A stretch of 64,000 bases of DNA from Marinirhabdus gelatinilytica (GTDB taxonomy: Bacteria > Bacteroidota > Bacteroidia > Flavobacteriales > Flavobacteriaceae), in assembly GCF_003353425.1 (NCBI RefSeq), contig NZ_QRAO01000001.1:558001-622000 (forward strand), read 5' to 3'. The translations under genes and the position numbers were made by a program. Positions within the stretch are counted from its first letter, which is position 1. The number at the start of each line of letters is the position of its first letter. Of this stretch, positions 8,263-17,212 are shown piece after piece. Below the pieces are notes generated by a model, which saw only the letters and a program-made list of their open reading frames with translations, did not search any database and was not told the origin of the DNA.

Positions 8263-10032
8263 ATGAAAAAACTTCATTTTTTATTCCTAGTAATTTTTGT
8301 GCTGGTAGCAAACATCACCAGCGCACAGGTTACTTTTGAGGCGAAAGTGAGCAAGAAAAAGCTTGGGCTCAACGAGCGCCTTCGGGTAGATTTTGAGATG
8401 AACCAAGATGGCGACAACTTTAATCCGCCAAGTTTTGAGGGTTTCCGCGTTGTGGGAGGTCCCAACCAGGCCATCAGTAACTCCTACTTCAACGGAAAAC
8501 GCAGTTATTCAAAAACATACTCCTATTTCCTTTCACCACTCCGGAAGGGTAGTGCAACCATTGGGCAGGCCACTATCGAAATAGATGGAGAAACCTATAA
8601 AACCACGCCTGTCTCGGTTACCATTACCGATGCCGTTAAGCTATCAAAAGACGGTAGCAATGCCGAATATCTAGCAGAGGAAAACGTGCACCTTGTAGCC
8701 GAAGTCTCTAAAACCAGCCCGTATTTAAGCGAGGCCATTACGGTTACCTACAAATTGTATGTCTCGCATGATGTAAGCATTACCAGTAATTGGCGAGAAG
8801 TAAACACTCCAAAGTATGCCGATTTCTGGAGCCAGAACATCAATACAAGGGGGAACTATAAGATTTACGAGGGTAAATATAATGGCGAGGAATACCGTTA
8901 TGTAATTCTCCGCTCTACCGTACTCTATCCACAAAAAACAGGTGAGCTGGATATTGAACCATTAACGTTAGACATACCTATTGATGTACGTACCAACAAG
9001 CGCGATATTTTTGGCCGCCAGCGCATGGCACGGGTAAACAAAACCGTTTCGGCAGGGAGCCGGACCATAAATGTAAAGCCGTTGCCCGTTGAGGGAAAAC
9101 CAGATAATTTTACTGGAGCCGTGGGCGATTTTCAGTTTCAGGTACATACCAACAAGAATACGCTGGACGCTAATGAATCGTTGGAACTCACCACAAAAAT
9201 TTCAGGAAAAGGGAATTTGAAACTTTTTGATCTTCCAAATTTAAAACTGCCCAGCGCCTTGGAAGTGTATACACCCGAACGTGACAACCAAGTAACGGTG
9301 AAAAGTGACGGGATGCGTGGGACTATTTCAGAAAAATATACCGTAGTACCGCAGTTTAAGGGGAATTACCCAATTCGCCCTATTACATTCTCCTATTTTA
9401 ACCCAAAGACCGAACGGTACGAAACGCTTTCCAGCGAGGAGATTGTGATCAATGTTGAAAACGGTCCAGTAGCAAGTGAAAAACCAGCTGAAGACACTGC
9501 TATTACTGCTACTGAAGATTTGGACGATGCACAATTTAAATTTATTAAACTGGATGCAAACTTGGAGCCTATTGCTACAGCACCTTTTTTTAAATCTACT
9601 TTGTTCTGGTCGTTGTTGGGCGGGCCTATGTTGTTGATTCCGTTGTTCATCGTGGCAGGAAAGAAACGCCGTGAGCGCCTGGCCGATGTGGAGGGAATGA
9701 GACTTCGGAAAGCAGACCGATTGGCAAAAAAATATTTGGGGGAAGCCAAGAAAAACATGAACGACCGCGTGGTATTCTATGAGGCCTTGGAGCGAGCCTT
9801 CCATAACTACTTGAAAGCAAAGCTGAATATCGAGACGAGTGATTTCAGCAAAGAAAAAATATCGGCACTATTAACTGAAAGACAAGTACAGCCCGAAGTA
9901 GTTTCAGAATTCATACAATTGTTGAAGAGCTGCGAATATGCCCGCTACACTCCTACCAGCCAAGTGGCAATGCAACAGGATTACGAAAAAGCGGCACGGG
10001 TGATTTCAACCATAGACAAACAAATTCGATAA
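8263..10032 (+). CDS. batD: BatD, oxygen-tolerance family protein
   Basis: This 589-residue protein starts with a signal peptide (MKKLHFLFLVIFVLVANITS, then AQ). It has several Ig-like beta domains with the BatD hallmark near residue 45-75 (FNPPSFEGFRVVGGPNQAIS) and repeated K-G-x-x-x-I strands. A single membrane helix lies near residues 450-470 (LLGGPMLLIPLFIVAGKKRR), and a helical cytoplasmic tail contains FYEALERAFHNYLKAKLNI. The length matches BatD proteins. It follows batC after a 106-bp gap and is separated from batE by one base. It should be anchored in the inner membrane with its large part in the periplasm. Confidence 0.94.
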   Translation: MKKLHFLFLVIFVLVANITSAQVTFEAKVSKKKLGLNERLRVDFEMNQDGDNFNPPSFEGFRVVGGPNQAISNSYFNGKRSYSKTYSYFLSPLRKGSATIGQATIEIDGETYKTTPVSVTITDAVKLSKDGSNAEYLAEENVHLVAEVSKTSPYLSEAITVTYKLYVSHDVSITSNWREVNTPKYADFWSQNINTRGNYKIYEGKYNGEEYRYVILRSTVLYPQKTGELDIEPLTLDIPIDVRTNKRDIFGRQRMARVNKTVSAGSRTINVKPLPVEGKPDNFTGAVGDFQFQVHTNKNTLDANESLELTTKISGKGNLKLFDLPNLKLPSALEVYTPERDNQVTVKSDGMRGTISEKYTVVPQFKGNYPIRPITFSYFNPKTERYETLSSEEIVINVENGPVASEKPAEDTAITATEDLDDAQFKFIKLDANLEPIATAPFFKSTLFWSLLGGPMLLIPLFIVAGKKRRERLADVEGMRLRKADRLAKKYLGEAKKNMNDRVVFYEALERAFHNYLKAKLNIETSDFSKEKISALLTERQVQPEVVSEFIQLLKSCEYARYTPTSQVAMQQDYEKAARVISTIDKQIR

Positions 10033-10033
10033 G

Positions 10034-10783
10034 ATGAAAAAGATATTCTTCATACTGTTGGCATTGGTTTCGAGCGTGGTTTGGTGCCAAAACAACGCCT
10101 TGTTCGAGCAAGGGAAGGAGCATTACAAAAACGGAAAGTTTCAAGAAGCCATCAATGCCTGGGAAAAGGTCTTGGACAACGGGAAGCACTCGGCTTCGTT
10201 GTATTTCAACCTGGGCAATGCAAACTATAAACTGAACAATATTGGCCCCAGTATTTACTATTACGAAAAGGCATTACAGTTGGCCCCGGCAGATAGCGAT
10301 ATAAAGACCAACCTAAAGTTTGCCGAGAACACCAGAATAGACGCTATTGAACCGCTCCCCAAGACCATTCTTAAACGTTGGTACGAGCAACTGGCAGGAG
10401 CTTTAACCTACGATGGGTGGGCCGTCACATCAGTAGTGGGGGCAATACTTTTTGTGCTCTTGTTCTTGAGCTATTGGTTTTCCGCTTCAGAAACTAAGAA
10501 GCGATTGTTTTTTATAACTTCGGTGGTATCGATCTTGGTGTTGCTGGTGGGATTGGTAATGGCGTATCAAACGTATGGAGATGTATTGCAGGATACACCT
10601 GCTATTGTGTTTTCAGAAAGCACCCAGGTAAAAAGCGAACCAAACATGGGCAGTGAAACAGCTTTTATCCTACATGAAGGTACAAAGGTGCAAATCACGG
10701 CGACGGAAGACAAGTGGATACGTGTACTTCTTGCCAACGGAAAAGACGGATGGATTCCCGCTAGCGATGTAAAAAGATTATAG
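10034..10783 (+). CDS. batE: BatE, TPR and SH3-like protein
   Basis: The 249-residue product has a signal peptide ending near WCQ, two TPR units (ALFEQGKEHYKNGKFQEAIN and SLYFNLGNANYKLNNIGPSI), then two membrane helices (AVTSVVGAILFVLLFLSYWF and FFITSVVSILVLLVGLVMAY). The C-terminal region is an SH3b-like domain (AIVFSESTQVKSEPNMGSET, then GTKVQITATEDKWIRVLL and DGWIPASDVKRL). This order defines BatE. It is the last gene of the bat operon; the stop codon of batD lies one base upstream. SH3b domains in this setting may contact peptidoglycan, which is an inference. Confidence 0.94.
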   Translation: MKKIFFILLALVSSVVWCQNNALFEQGKEHYKNGKFQEAINAWEKVLDNGKHSASLYFNLGNANYKLNNIGPSIYYYEKALQLAPADSDIKTNLKFAENTRIDAIEPLPKTILKRWYEQLAGALTYDGWAVTSVVGAILFVLLFLSYWFSASETKKRLFFITSVVSILVLLVGLVMAYQTYGDVLQDTPAIVFSESTQVKSEPNMGSETAFILHEGTKVQITATEDKWIRVLLANGKDGWIPASDVKRL

Positions 10784-10822
10784 ATTTAATAATTGCTTAA
10801 CAAAAAATTGTAGGACAATTAC

Positions 10823-10830
10823 TATTTTTG
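10823..10830 (+). promoter_or_regulatory. -7 box upstream of a small exported protein
   Basis: TATTTTTG matches TAnnTTTG perfectly. The nearest TTG is only 12 bp upstream, so the -33 element is poor. It lies 23 nt before the GTG start. Confidence 0.4.
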
Positions 10831-10853
10831 TTCCTTCAAAAAATTAACCAACG

Positions 10854-11147
10854 GTGCAGTTTAAAAGTATATTTTTCTTATTGGCTTTTACGTGGTGTAT
10901 TCTTACACCTGCTGTAGTCACGCTCTGTGATATCAAGACCGATGTGGCTGCATTGTTTTCTATGAACGAAGAAGAAACTGCAGATGCATTTAAGCTTGGG
11001 CCAAAAGAATATAACGCCCCGGACTCTATAACAGATGGATTCCTTTCAGAAGAATTACTGAAAAAAAGAACCTCCATTGCCTATAAAGCTCAGTTTTGGG
11101 AAACCGTTTCGCAAGAAACCATCTCTCCCCCTCCCGAACGCAGCTAG
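10854..11147 (+). CDS. Small exported protein of unknown function
   Basis: This 97-residue product is read from a GTG start, since no ATG lies near the hydrophobic N-terminus (FKSIFFLLAFTWCILTPAVV). The rest is acidic and contains FSMNEEETADAFKLGPKEYN and a Pro-rich end. I do not recognise a family. The position between batE and the sulP gene, and the -7 box just upstream, support a real short gene. The N-terminus could be a signal peptide or a single membrane anchor. Small proteins of this shape are frequent between operons in Flavobacteriaceae. Confidence is moderate because it rests on a start codon other than ATG and no recognised homologue. Confidence 0.55.
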   Translation: MQFKSIFFLLAFTWCILTPAVVTLCDIKTDVAALFSMNEEETADAFKLGPKEYNAPDSITDGFLSEELLKKRTSIAYKAQFWETVSQETISPPPERS

Positions 11148-11167
11148 ATTTTTTTCGGTTTTTTAAC

Positions 11168-11211
11168 AGCGCGATATGCGCTACATTATAATATTCCCGA
11201 GACTCTTCGGG
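11168..11211 (+). promoter_or_regulatory. Two consecutive hairpins in the leader of the first sulP gene
   Basis: AGCGC-GATAT-GCGCT (11168-11182) and CCCGA-GACTCT-TCGGG (11196-11211) are two perfect 5-bp stems within 45 nt, ending 16 nt before the ATG at 11227. They may act as leader structures or as the 3' end of the preceding transcript. No T tract follows directly. Confidence 0.4.
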
Positions 11212-11226
11212 TTAAAAATCTATGTT

Positions 11227-12819
11227 ATGTTTTCAAATTTAAAGAACGATCTCCCAGCGAGTATCGTAGTATTTTTTGTTGCCCTTCCACTGTGTTTAGG
11301 TATTGCTTTGGCTAGTGGCGCCCCACTTTTTTCAGGTTTAATTGCCGGTATTGTGGGTGGAATTGTTGTAGGAGCCTTAAGTGGTTCGCAAATTGGGGTT
11401 AGTGGCCCCGCAGCGGGACTTGCCGCTATTGTATTAACTGCCATTGGCACGCTTGGTGGCTGGGAAAATTTCTTGGTTGCCGTTGTGTTGGGGGGTGCCA
11501 TTCAAATTTTGTTTGGGATACTCAAGGCCGGAGTCATTGGATATTATTTCCCGTCTTCGGTAATCAAGGGTATGTTAACGGGTATAGGGATCATTATTAT
11601 CCTAAAGCAAATCCCGTATTTTTTCGGTTTGGACAAAAATCCAGAGGGCGATTTTGCATTCCTTCAAGTAGATGGAGAGAACACCCTTACAGAACTATTA
11701 AAGACCATAAATGCTATTATTAGTGGAAACTTAGATATGGGTGCTACCATCATTGCATTTATTGCTATTGCAATCTTAATTTTGTGGAGCAATGTATTGA
11801 GCAAGAAAGGGAAATTCTTTCAACTGGTGCAAGGACCTTTAGTTGCTGTAGTGGTAGGGATTGTTTACTTTTTCTTGACAAGGGATTCAAATTTGAACTT
11901 GGCTAGCGAACACTTGGTTTCTGTTCCTGTTCCTGAAAGTATTTCAGACTTTAGAGATCAATTTGCGTTTCCTAATTTCAGTGTAATCGGGAATCCAGAA
12001 GTCTGGATCACTGCATTTACCATAGCATTGGTAGCTAGTTTGGAAACATTGCTTTGCGTGGAAGCAACAGATAAGTTGGACCCACAAAAAAGAGTAACAC
12101 CTACCAACAGAGAACTACTTGCTCAAGGTACAGGTAACATGATTTCTGGATTTATAGGGGGGCTGCCTATTACTCAGGTAATCGTTAGGAGTTCTGCGAA
12201 CATACAATCTGGAGGCCGTACCAAGGCGAGTGCTATTATACACGGATTCTTTTTGTTGATCTCGGTAATGACCATACCTCACATCCTTAACTATATCCCA
12301 CTTTCGGTACTGGCAGCCATTCTGTTCATTGTAGGATACAAATTGGCCAAGCCTTCAACCTTTAAGGCACTGTACAACGCGGGTTGGAAGCAGTTTGTTC
12401 CATTTATAGTTACCGTAGTAGGGATTGTATTTACAGATCTGCTCATAGGTATTGCACTAGGACTTGCAGTAGGAATAATAGTAGTACTACTGAAAAGCTA
12501 TCAAAACTCTCACTTCTTACATATTGAGGACAAGAGCAACGGACAGCACAAAATAAATATGACCCTTGCCGAGGAGGTAACCTTTTTTAACAAAGGGGCC
12601 ATATTGAAAGAGCTGGATAGCCTGCCTAGAGATACCTATTTAGAACTTGATGTAAGAAAGACAAGATATCTAGACAATGATATTATTGAAATATTGGACG
12701 ATTTTGCTTTCAAGGCAAAAGAGCGTAATATAGATATCAAGATAATTTCAGAAAGAGGCGTGGCCGAAAACCCAGAGAGCTTTATTGAATTTTTTAGACT
12801 AAGACCTAAATCTGCTTAA
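11227..12819 (+). CDS. SulP-family anion transporter (probable bicarbonate uptake)
   Basis: This 530-residue multi-pass membrane protein shows the SulP family plan, with GIALASGAPLFSGLIAGIVG, SGSQIGVSGPAAGLAAIVL and NRELLAQGTGNMISGFIGGL. A short STAS domain ends the protein (INMTLAEEVTFFNKGAILKE to IKIISERG). SulP proteins carry sulfate, bicarbonate or other anions. A beta-carbonic anhydrase two genes downstream and a second SulP beyond it favour inorganic carbon transport, as proposed for similar clusters in marine flavobacteria. I chose the ATG at 11227 (MFSNLKNDLPASIVVF) because an upstream ATG at 11176 would translate the two leader hairpins. A Usp-like gene follows after 11 nt. Confidence 0.88.
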   Translation: MFSNLKNDLPASIVVFFVALPLCLGIALASGAPLFSGLIAGIVGGIVVGALSGSQIGVSGPAAGLAAIVLTAIGTLGGWENFLVAVVLGGAIQILFGILKAGVIGYYFPSSVIKGMLTGIGIIIILKQIPYFFGLDKNPEGDFAFLQVDGENTLTELLKTINAIISGNLDMGATIIAFIAIAILILWSNVLSKKGKFFQLVQGPLVAVVVGIVYFFLTRDSNLNLASEHLVSVPVPESISDFRDQFAFPNFSVIGNPEVWITAFTIALVASLETLLCVEATDKLDPQKRVTPTNRELLAQGTGNMISGFIGGLPITQVIVRSSANIQSGGRTKASAIIHGFFLLISVMTIPHILNYIPLSVLAAILFIVGYKLAKPSTFKALYNAGWKQFVPFIVTVVGIVFTDLLIGIALGLAVGIIVVLLKSYQNSHFLHIEDKSNGQHKINMTLAEEVTFFNKGAILKELDSLPRDTYLELDVRKTRYLDNDIIEILDDFAFKAKERNIDIKIISERGVAENPESFIEFFRLRPKSA

Positions 12820-12830
12820 AACCAAGAACT

Positions 12831-13640
12831 ATGAAAAATGACAAAACAAAAAAGTTACTGGTATTGGTAGATTTTAGCGATAACAGTGAAAAAGTGATAA
12901 AGAGCGCAATAAAAATGGCGCAGGTTGTAAACGGTGAAATTGAATTATTTCACGTACGTAAACCAACCAGTATCGTGAAGAAAGAAAATACACTCTCGGC
13001 AGTACGTGTCATAAAGGACCATTACGTACAACTGGAGCAACAAATGAAATCTTTGATCAACAAGGTACAGGAAATAAAACAGGTTAAAACGAGACATTCC
13101 TTTGCCTTTGGAAACGTAAAGAACGAAATCAGTAATCATATAGAAGCTACAAAGCCCGATATAGTGGTTTTAGGCAAAAACAGTTCTAGGACACCCGATT
13201 TTATGGGAGATAATGTCCTACCTATTGTCCTTAAAAAATACAAGGGGCTTGTAATGATAGCAGATAGTGATGAAGTACTGGACATCCAGTCCAAACTTAA
13301 TCTGGGACTTTACAACGCAAAATTCTTTGAGGCCAAAAGTTATTGGGATGCATTGCTTTCAAATACCGAAAGCCCGATGTACACGTATGAAATTGGAGCG
13401 TCTATTGCTACCTCAAACAGTGTGGAAAGTACCCATAGAGAGGGTGCAATTTCCTATATTTTTGAGAAAAAAGACCAGATGGTAGAGACAATGTCCAGTT
13501 ATATGGATAAGAATAAAGTAAACCTTTTGTTGGTAAACAGAAAATCTAATCCTGACACCAACAAGACGGAACTGAAAATTTCAGAATTAAAATCATTATC
13601 ACAAAAATTAAAAGTCCCCATGTTATTGGCAAATAGCTAA
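12831..13640 (+). CDS. UspA-like universal stress protein
   Basis: The 269-residue protein opens with KKLLVLVDFSDNSEKVIKSA, the typical beta1-alpha1 segment of UspA domains. The first domain ends with KPDIVVLGKNSSRTPDFMGD and VLPIVLKKYKGLVMIAD. A second, more diverged half follows (residues 140-269) and ends with LKVPMLLANS. The length therefore fits a tandem Usp protein. The nucleotide-binding loop G-x2-G-x9-G(S/T) is not clear in either half, so ATP binding is uncertain. It sits between a SulP transporter and carbonic anhydrase and is probably co-transcribed with the former. A role in adjusting transport to energy state is an inference only. Confidence 0.82.
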   Translation: MKNDKTKKLLVLVDFSDNSEKVIKSAIKMAQVVNGEIELFHVRKPTSIVKKENTLSAVRVIKDHYVQLEQQMKSLINKVQEIKQVKTRHSFAFGNVKNEISNHIEATKPDIVVLGKNSSRTPDFMGDNVLPIVLKKYKGLVMIADSDEVLDIQSKLNLGLYNAKFFEAKSYWDALLSNTESPMYTYEIGASIATSNSVESTHREGAISYIFEKKDQMVETMSSYMDKNKVNLLLVNRKSNPDTNKTELKISELKSLSQKLKVPMLLANS

Positions 13641-13686
13641 ACAACAATGGAATTTTTTGTATATTAAAAAACATAAATAAAAAACT

Positions 13687-14313
13687 ATGAAAGCACAAAC
13701 AAAAGAGACACAAAGCGCATATACCCCACATTCTGCTGTAGAAGCACTAAAAGAGGGGAACCAGAGGTTTTTGAACAAACAACAAGTTACTAGGGATTTA
13801 TTAGGACAGGTAAAAGACACAACAGGCGGGCAATACCCATTTGCTGTTGTATTGAGCTGTATAGACTCCCGTGTACCTGTTGAGTTGGTTTTTGACCAAG
13901 GGATTGGCGATATTTTCAGTGCCCGTGTTGCAGGAAATATTGTAAACGAAGACCTGTTGGGAAGTATAGAATACGGTTGCAAGGTGGCTGGAAGTAAAGC
14001 AGTTGTTGTTTTGGGACACACAGGGTGTGGAGCCGTAAAAGGAGCCTGCGACGATGTACAATTGGGTAATATCACGCCACTATTGGCAAAGATAAAACCA
14101 TCAGTAGAAGCTGTAAAGAGCCCAGAAGAAAGTGATCTAAGAACCAGCTCCAATGCAGCCTTTGTACACGATGTGGTATACAAGAACGTAGAGCTCACTT
14201 TGAACAACTTACGTAATGATAGTCCGTTGTTGCGTGACATGGAAAACGATGGTGACATTGCCGTTATAGGAGCTGTATACGATGTAGCCTCTGGTAAAGT
14301 AGATTTTCTCTAG
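13687..14313 (+). CDS. Beta-class carbonic anhydrase
   Basis: This 208-residue enzyme interconverts CO2 and bicarbonate. The zinc ligands and catalytic dyad are visible: Cys-58, Asp-60 and Arg-62 in SCIDSR, and His-111 and Cys-114 in VLGHTGCGAVKGA. ARVAGNIVN and GSIEYGCKV are further family landmarks. There is no signal peptide; the protein should be cytoplasmic. It lies between two SulP transporter genes, an arrangement consistent with bicarbonate uptake followed by conversion for carboxylases or pH control. A strong terminator follows, separating it from the second transporter gene. Confidence 0.95.
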   Translation: MKAQTKETQSAYTPHSAVEALKEGNQRFLNKQQVTRDLLGQVKDTTGGQYPFAVVLSCIDSRVPVELVFDQGIGDIFSARVAGNIVNEDLLGSIEYGCKVAGSKAVVVLGHTGCGAVKGACDDVQLGNITPLLAKIKPSVEAVKSPEESDLRTSSNAAFVHDVVYKNVELTLNNLRNDSPLLRDMENDGDIAVIGAVYDVASGKVDFL

Positions 14314-14345
14314 TACACTATAAACGAAACAGATTATTTTTTGAA

Positions 14346-14381
14346 GAAAAGGGTCGTGCCCGCAAGGGTTGACCCTTTTTT
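14346..14381 (+). terminator. Intrinsic terminator after carbonic anhydrase
   Basis: AAAAGGGTC pairs with GACCCTTTT at 14347-14377, with an inner CCC-GCAA-GGG mini-hairpin, followed by T residues. Confidence 0.85.
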
Positions 14382-14468
14382 TATTATTTTTAAACAATTA
14401 CATGCAGTGATAAACGTGGTAGCATGACCCAAAACGGCAAAATAAAGCCAACTAAAATTTCAATATTT

Positions 14469-16316
14469 ATGAAAAATATTTTTACTAACCTTCGAGGAAA
14501 TATTTTTGGAGGAGTTACCGCAGGAATCGTTGCATTACCCTTGGCCTTGGCATTTGGGGTTCAATCTGGACTAGGACCCGATGCAGGCTTATACGGAGCT
14601 ATATTCATAGGCTTTTTTGCATCGCTCTTTGGAGGGACAAACACCCAGATCTCTGGACCTACTGCGCCTATGACAGCGGTGTCCATGGTAATCATCGCAG
14701 GTATTATAGCTGCAAACGATGGAGATGTGGAAAAAGCACTTCCTTATATACTTTTGGTGTTTTTGCTGGCGGGTCTCATGCAAGTGGGGCTTGGGGTATT
14801 GGGATTGGGAAAATATATTAAATACATCCCATACCCCGTGGTTTCTGGCTTTATGACAGCAATTGGAGTTATAATATTGATTACCCAGCTGTTGCCTATG
14901 ATGGGGTATTATGCCAACGCAGATGATGATTTTATTGAACAATTTAAACCCGAAGCGGAAGAAGTCCTGCTGGATAAAATCCTAAAAGAAGAAGCCGCAG
15001 AAGATATTTTGGTGCTGGAGGACTTTAGAGAAACCGTACGCCGAGCCGAGCGTATCACGGAAAACGATATCCAGATGGAATCAAAAACCTTGGCAAAATC
15101 GGCAAGCTCTGGGGTGTTGGGCTCTATAAAAACACTGCCAAGAGCCATTAAGAACATTAACTGGTTGGAATTTATACTAGCCTCGTTGACCATCTTCATA
15201 ATCTACGGCTTCAAGAAAATAACAACAGCAGTACCCTCCACCTTGGTAGCTTTGTTAGTGGTCTCGGCAGGCGCTTATTTTTTAAAGTTAGACTACCAGC
15301 CTATTGAACAGATCCCAGGAGGTTTCCCTATGCCTAATCTAGATATGTTTGCCAATTTTAGCTTTGGTCAAATTTCACCTTACATCTTTACAGCATTAAC
15401 CCTTGCGTTCCTGGGTGCCATCGACTCTTTGTTGACCTCGGTGGTGGCAGACAATATGACCAAGACAAAACACAAACCCAATCAAGAATTGATTGGACAA
15501 GGTATTGGGAATAGTGTTGCTTCTATTTTTGGGGGAATTCCTGGTGCAGGAGCAACTATTAGAACAGTTGTAAATATCAGTTCTGGAGGAACCACTAAGC
15601 TCTCGGGAATGATTGCAGCTCTATTACTATTGGTTATATTATTGGCATTAGGACCTGTTGCTTCACAAATCCCAGCGGCAGTACTGGCAGGAATTTTAAT
15701 CACCGTAGGTATTGGGGTGATGGACTATAAAGGATTAAAGGCGATCCCTAATATGCCTTTGAGCGAGATAGTAGTGATGATGGTGGTATTGGTACTTTCG
15801 GTTTTCTGGAATTTGGTATACGCCGTTGGGATTGGCCTGGTTCTGGCATCATTGATCTTCATGAAAAAAATTGGAGATGCTTCAGCAAAACGATCTAAAT
15901 TGGTGCCATTGGGCAATGCAGACGAGCTAAAAATGAAATGGAGCGATGAGGTAGGTTTCCCTGAAAATCTCAAAGAAGAGGTTTTTATAAAGCGCCTGGA
16001 TGGGCCATTGTTCTTCGGTAATACAAGCGATTTCCAAGAATTGGCAAAGGGTATTCCTGCAACAGCCACACACCTTATAATCAGGATGGGAAAAGTACCA
16101 TATATAGATCAATCTGGGCTATATGCCCTGGAAGATACACTTCTGCGTCTTAGACGTGGTGGAGTAAAAATAATTTTGATCAACCTACAAAAGCAACCTC
16201 AAGTCATGATGGAATCTATAGATATAATTCCAGACCTCGTGCCGGAAAAGCGAATCGTAAAATCATTTAGGGAAGCTATGATCTACATTAAGGAGAATGT
16301 TGAAGATGTAGTGTAA
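14469..16316 (+). CDS. SulP-family anion transporter with STAS domain
   Basis: This 615-residue SulP transporter contains VALPLALAFGVQSGLGPDAG, GGTNTQISGPTAPMTAV and NQELIGQGIGNSVASIFGGI. A full STAS domain lies at the C-terminus (EEVFIKRLDGPLFFGNTSDF to VPYIDQSGLYALEDTL). Between the membrane helices near residues 145 and 235 it has a charged insertion of about 85 residues, richer in Glu and Asp than the same loop of the first SulP protein in this cluster. The start at 14469 parallels that of the first SulP protein; an ATG at 14424 would add 15 polar residues. Substrate is probably bicarbonate or sulfate; context favours bicarbonate. Confidence 0.88.
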   Translation: MKNIFTNLRGNIFGGVTAGIVALPLALAFGVQSGLGPDAGLYGAIFIGFFASLFGGTNTQISGPTAPMTAVSMVIIAGIIAANDGDVEKALPYILLVFLLAGLMQVGLGVLGLGKYIKYIPYPVVSGFMTAIGVIILITQLLPMMGYYANADDDFIEQFKPEAEEVLLDKILKEEAAEDILVLEDFRETVRRAERITENDIQMESKTLAKSASSGVLGSIKTLPRAIKNINWLEFILASLTIFIIYGFKKITTAVPSTLVALLVVSAGAYFLKLDYQPIEQIPGGFPMPNLDMFANFSFGQISPYIFTALTLAFLGAIDSLLTSVVADNMTKTKHKPNQELIGQGIGNSVASIFGGIPGAGATIRTVVNISSGGTTKLSGMIAALLLLVILLALGPVASQIPAAVLAGILITVGIGVMDYKGLKAIPNMPLSEIVVMMVVLVLSVFWNLVYAVGIGLVLASLIFMKKIGDASAKRSKLVPLGNADELKMKWSDEVGFPENLKEEVFIKRLDGPLFFGNTSDFQELAKGIPATATHLIIRMGKVPYIDQSGLYALEDTLLRLRRGGVKIILINLQKQPQVMMESIDIIPDLVPEKRIVKSFREAMIYIKENVEDVV

Positions 16317-16370
16317 CTATCATAACCTTAAAAGGGAAAGAAGATAACTAAAAGTCTCAAACTCGTTTTG

Positions 16371-16395
16371 TCAGGTTGAGCGTAGTCGAAACCTT
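16371..16395. repeat. Interspersed 23-bp element, copy 1
   Basis: CAGGTTGAGCGTAGTCGAAA plus CCT recurs at 32073 with two mismatches. It lies between two convergent transcription units. Sequences of this kind are scattered in flavobacterial genomes; function is unknown. Confidence 0.55.
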
Positions 16396-16460
16396 TGTGA
16401 AATAGCAACATGTCATAGTCCTTGGCTAAGCCTATACAGAGATCACGAGATACCTTTTGG

Positions 16461-17006
16461 TTATCTTTTTTTCTCTTCCGAAATCTCCTCTGGTTGGGAT
16501 GTTTCTTCTTCAGTTTCAAAACCGTCAACTCCCTTCAGTATGTAAGGCACAATCAATGGGGCCAAACTTGCAACGGGGGTATATAAAACCGAATCCTCTC
16601 TTTTTTCTTCTGAAAGGATTGAAAAGGAAGGTGATGCATTCACGAACATAAACACTACACTTATGATTAAGGCAAATTTCAGCACATTAAAAACAGCACC
16701 CAAGAGCTTGTTCACGATGCCCAGTGCAGCAAAATCGGCTATTTTGGTGAGTGCTTTTCCCGCGAGCGATATTAGCAGTACAACAATTAAAAACGTGGCC
16801 GCAAAGGCTGTGAGGTTCACTGTTTGCTCGTTCCAGTCTGTCCATCCAGCAATGTAACCTGCGGCAAAACCAGAAAAATATACGGCACAATAAACACCAA
16901 GAATTACCCCTATCAAACTTGCCAGGGCGACAAAAAGTCCTTTTCTAAACCCTACTACAAGAGCAATAAGGAGGATGATACCCAATACAACATCTATGGT
17001 GTTCAT
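16461..17006 (-). CDS. CvpA-family membrane protein
   Basis: The 181-residue product starts with MNTIDVVLGIILLIALVVGF-RKG, the typical CvpA opening, and contains four hydrophobic helices (also LIGVILGVYCAVYFSGFAAG, LTAFAATFLIVVLLISLAGK, VFNVLKFALIISVVFMFVN). It ends with an acidic cytoplasmic tail. CvpA proteins are inner-membrane proteins linked to colicin V production and envelope stress resistance in other bacteria; the molecular activity is not established. The gene is transcribed opposite to its neighbours, with the interspersed 23-bp element downstream of it. Confidence 0.88.
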   Translation of the reverse strand: MNTIDVVLGIILLIALVVGFRKGLFVALASLIGVILGVYCAVYFSGFAAGYIAGWTDWNEQTVNLTAFAATFLIVVLLISLAGKALTKIADFAALGIVNKLLGAVFNVLKFALIISVVFMFVNASPSFSILSEEKREDSVLYTPVASLAPLIVPYILKGVDGFETEEETSQPEEISEEKKR

Positions 17007-17150
17007 AAATTTTCAGTTTAAGTGAACTACCTCAGGGCATGCCCACAAGGTATCCGTTGGAAATTAATTATTTTTAGAGACAACCCTAGGAGTATTAAAC
17101 CCCGATTATCGAGTAAAGATAACAAATGCTTAGAATAGTAGTTTGAAGCG

Positions 17151-17180
17151 TTTAATTTTCAGCAAGAGGGCGTACCTTTG
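17151..17180 (+). promoter_or_regulatory. Promoter of the 118-residue hypothetical gene
   Basis: The -7 box TACCTTTG (17173-17180) is perfect, with a TTTA -33-like element 18 bp upstream. The expected start near 17184 is about 29 nt before the ATG. Confidence 0.6.
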
Positions 17181-17212
17181 TAGTATAGAAAAAAACAAGT
17201 TAGGCATACACT

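Noticed and set aside
13623-14258. Long minus-strand frame opposite carbonic anhydrase
   Set aside because: The plus-strand gene has full catalytic motifs; the opposite frame has no family features.
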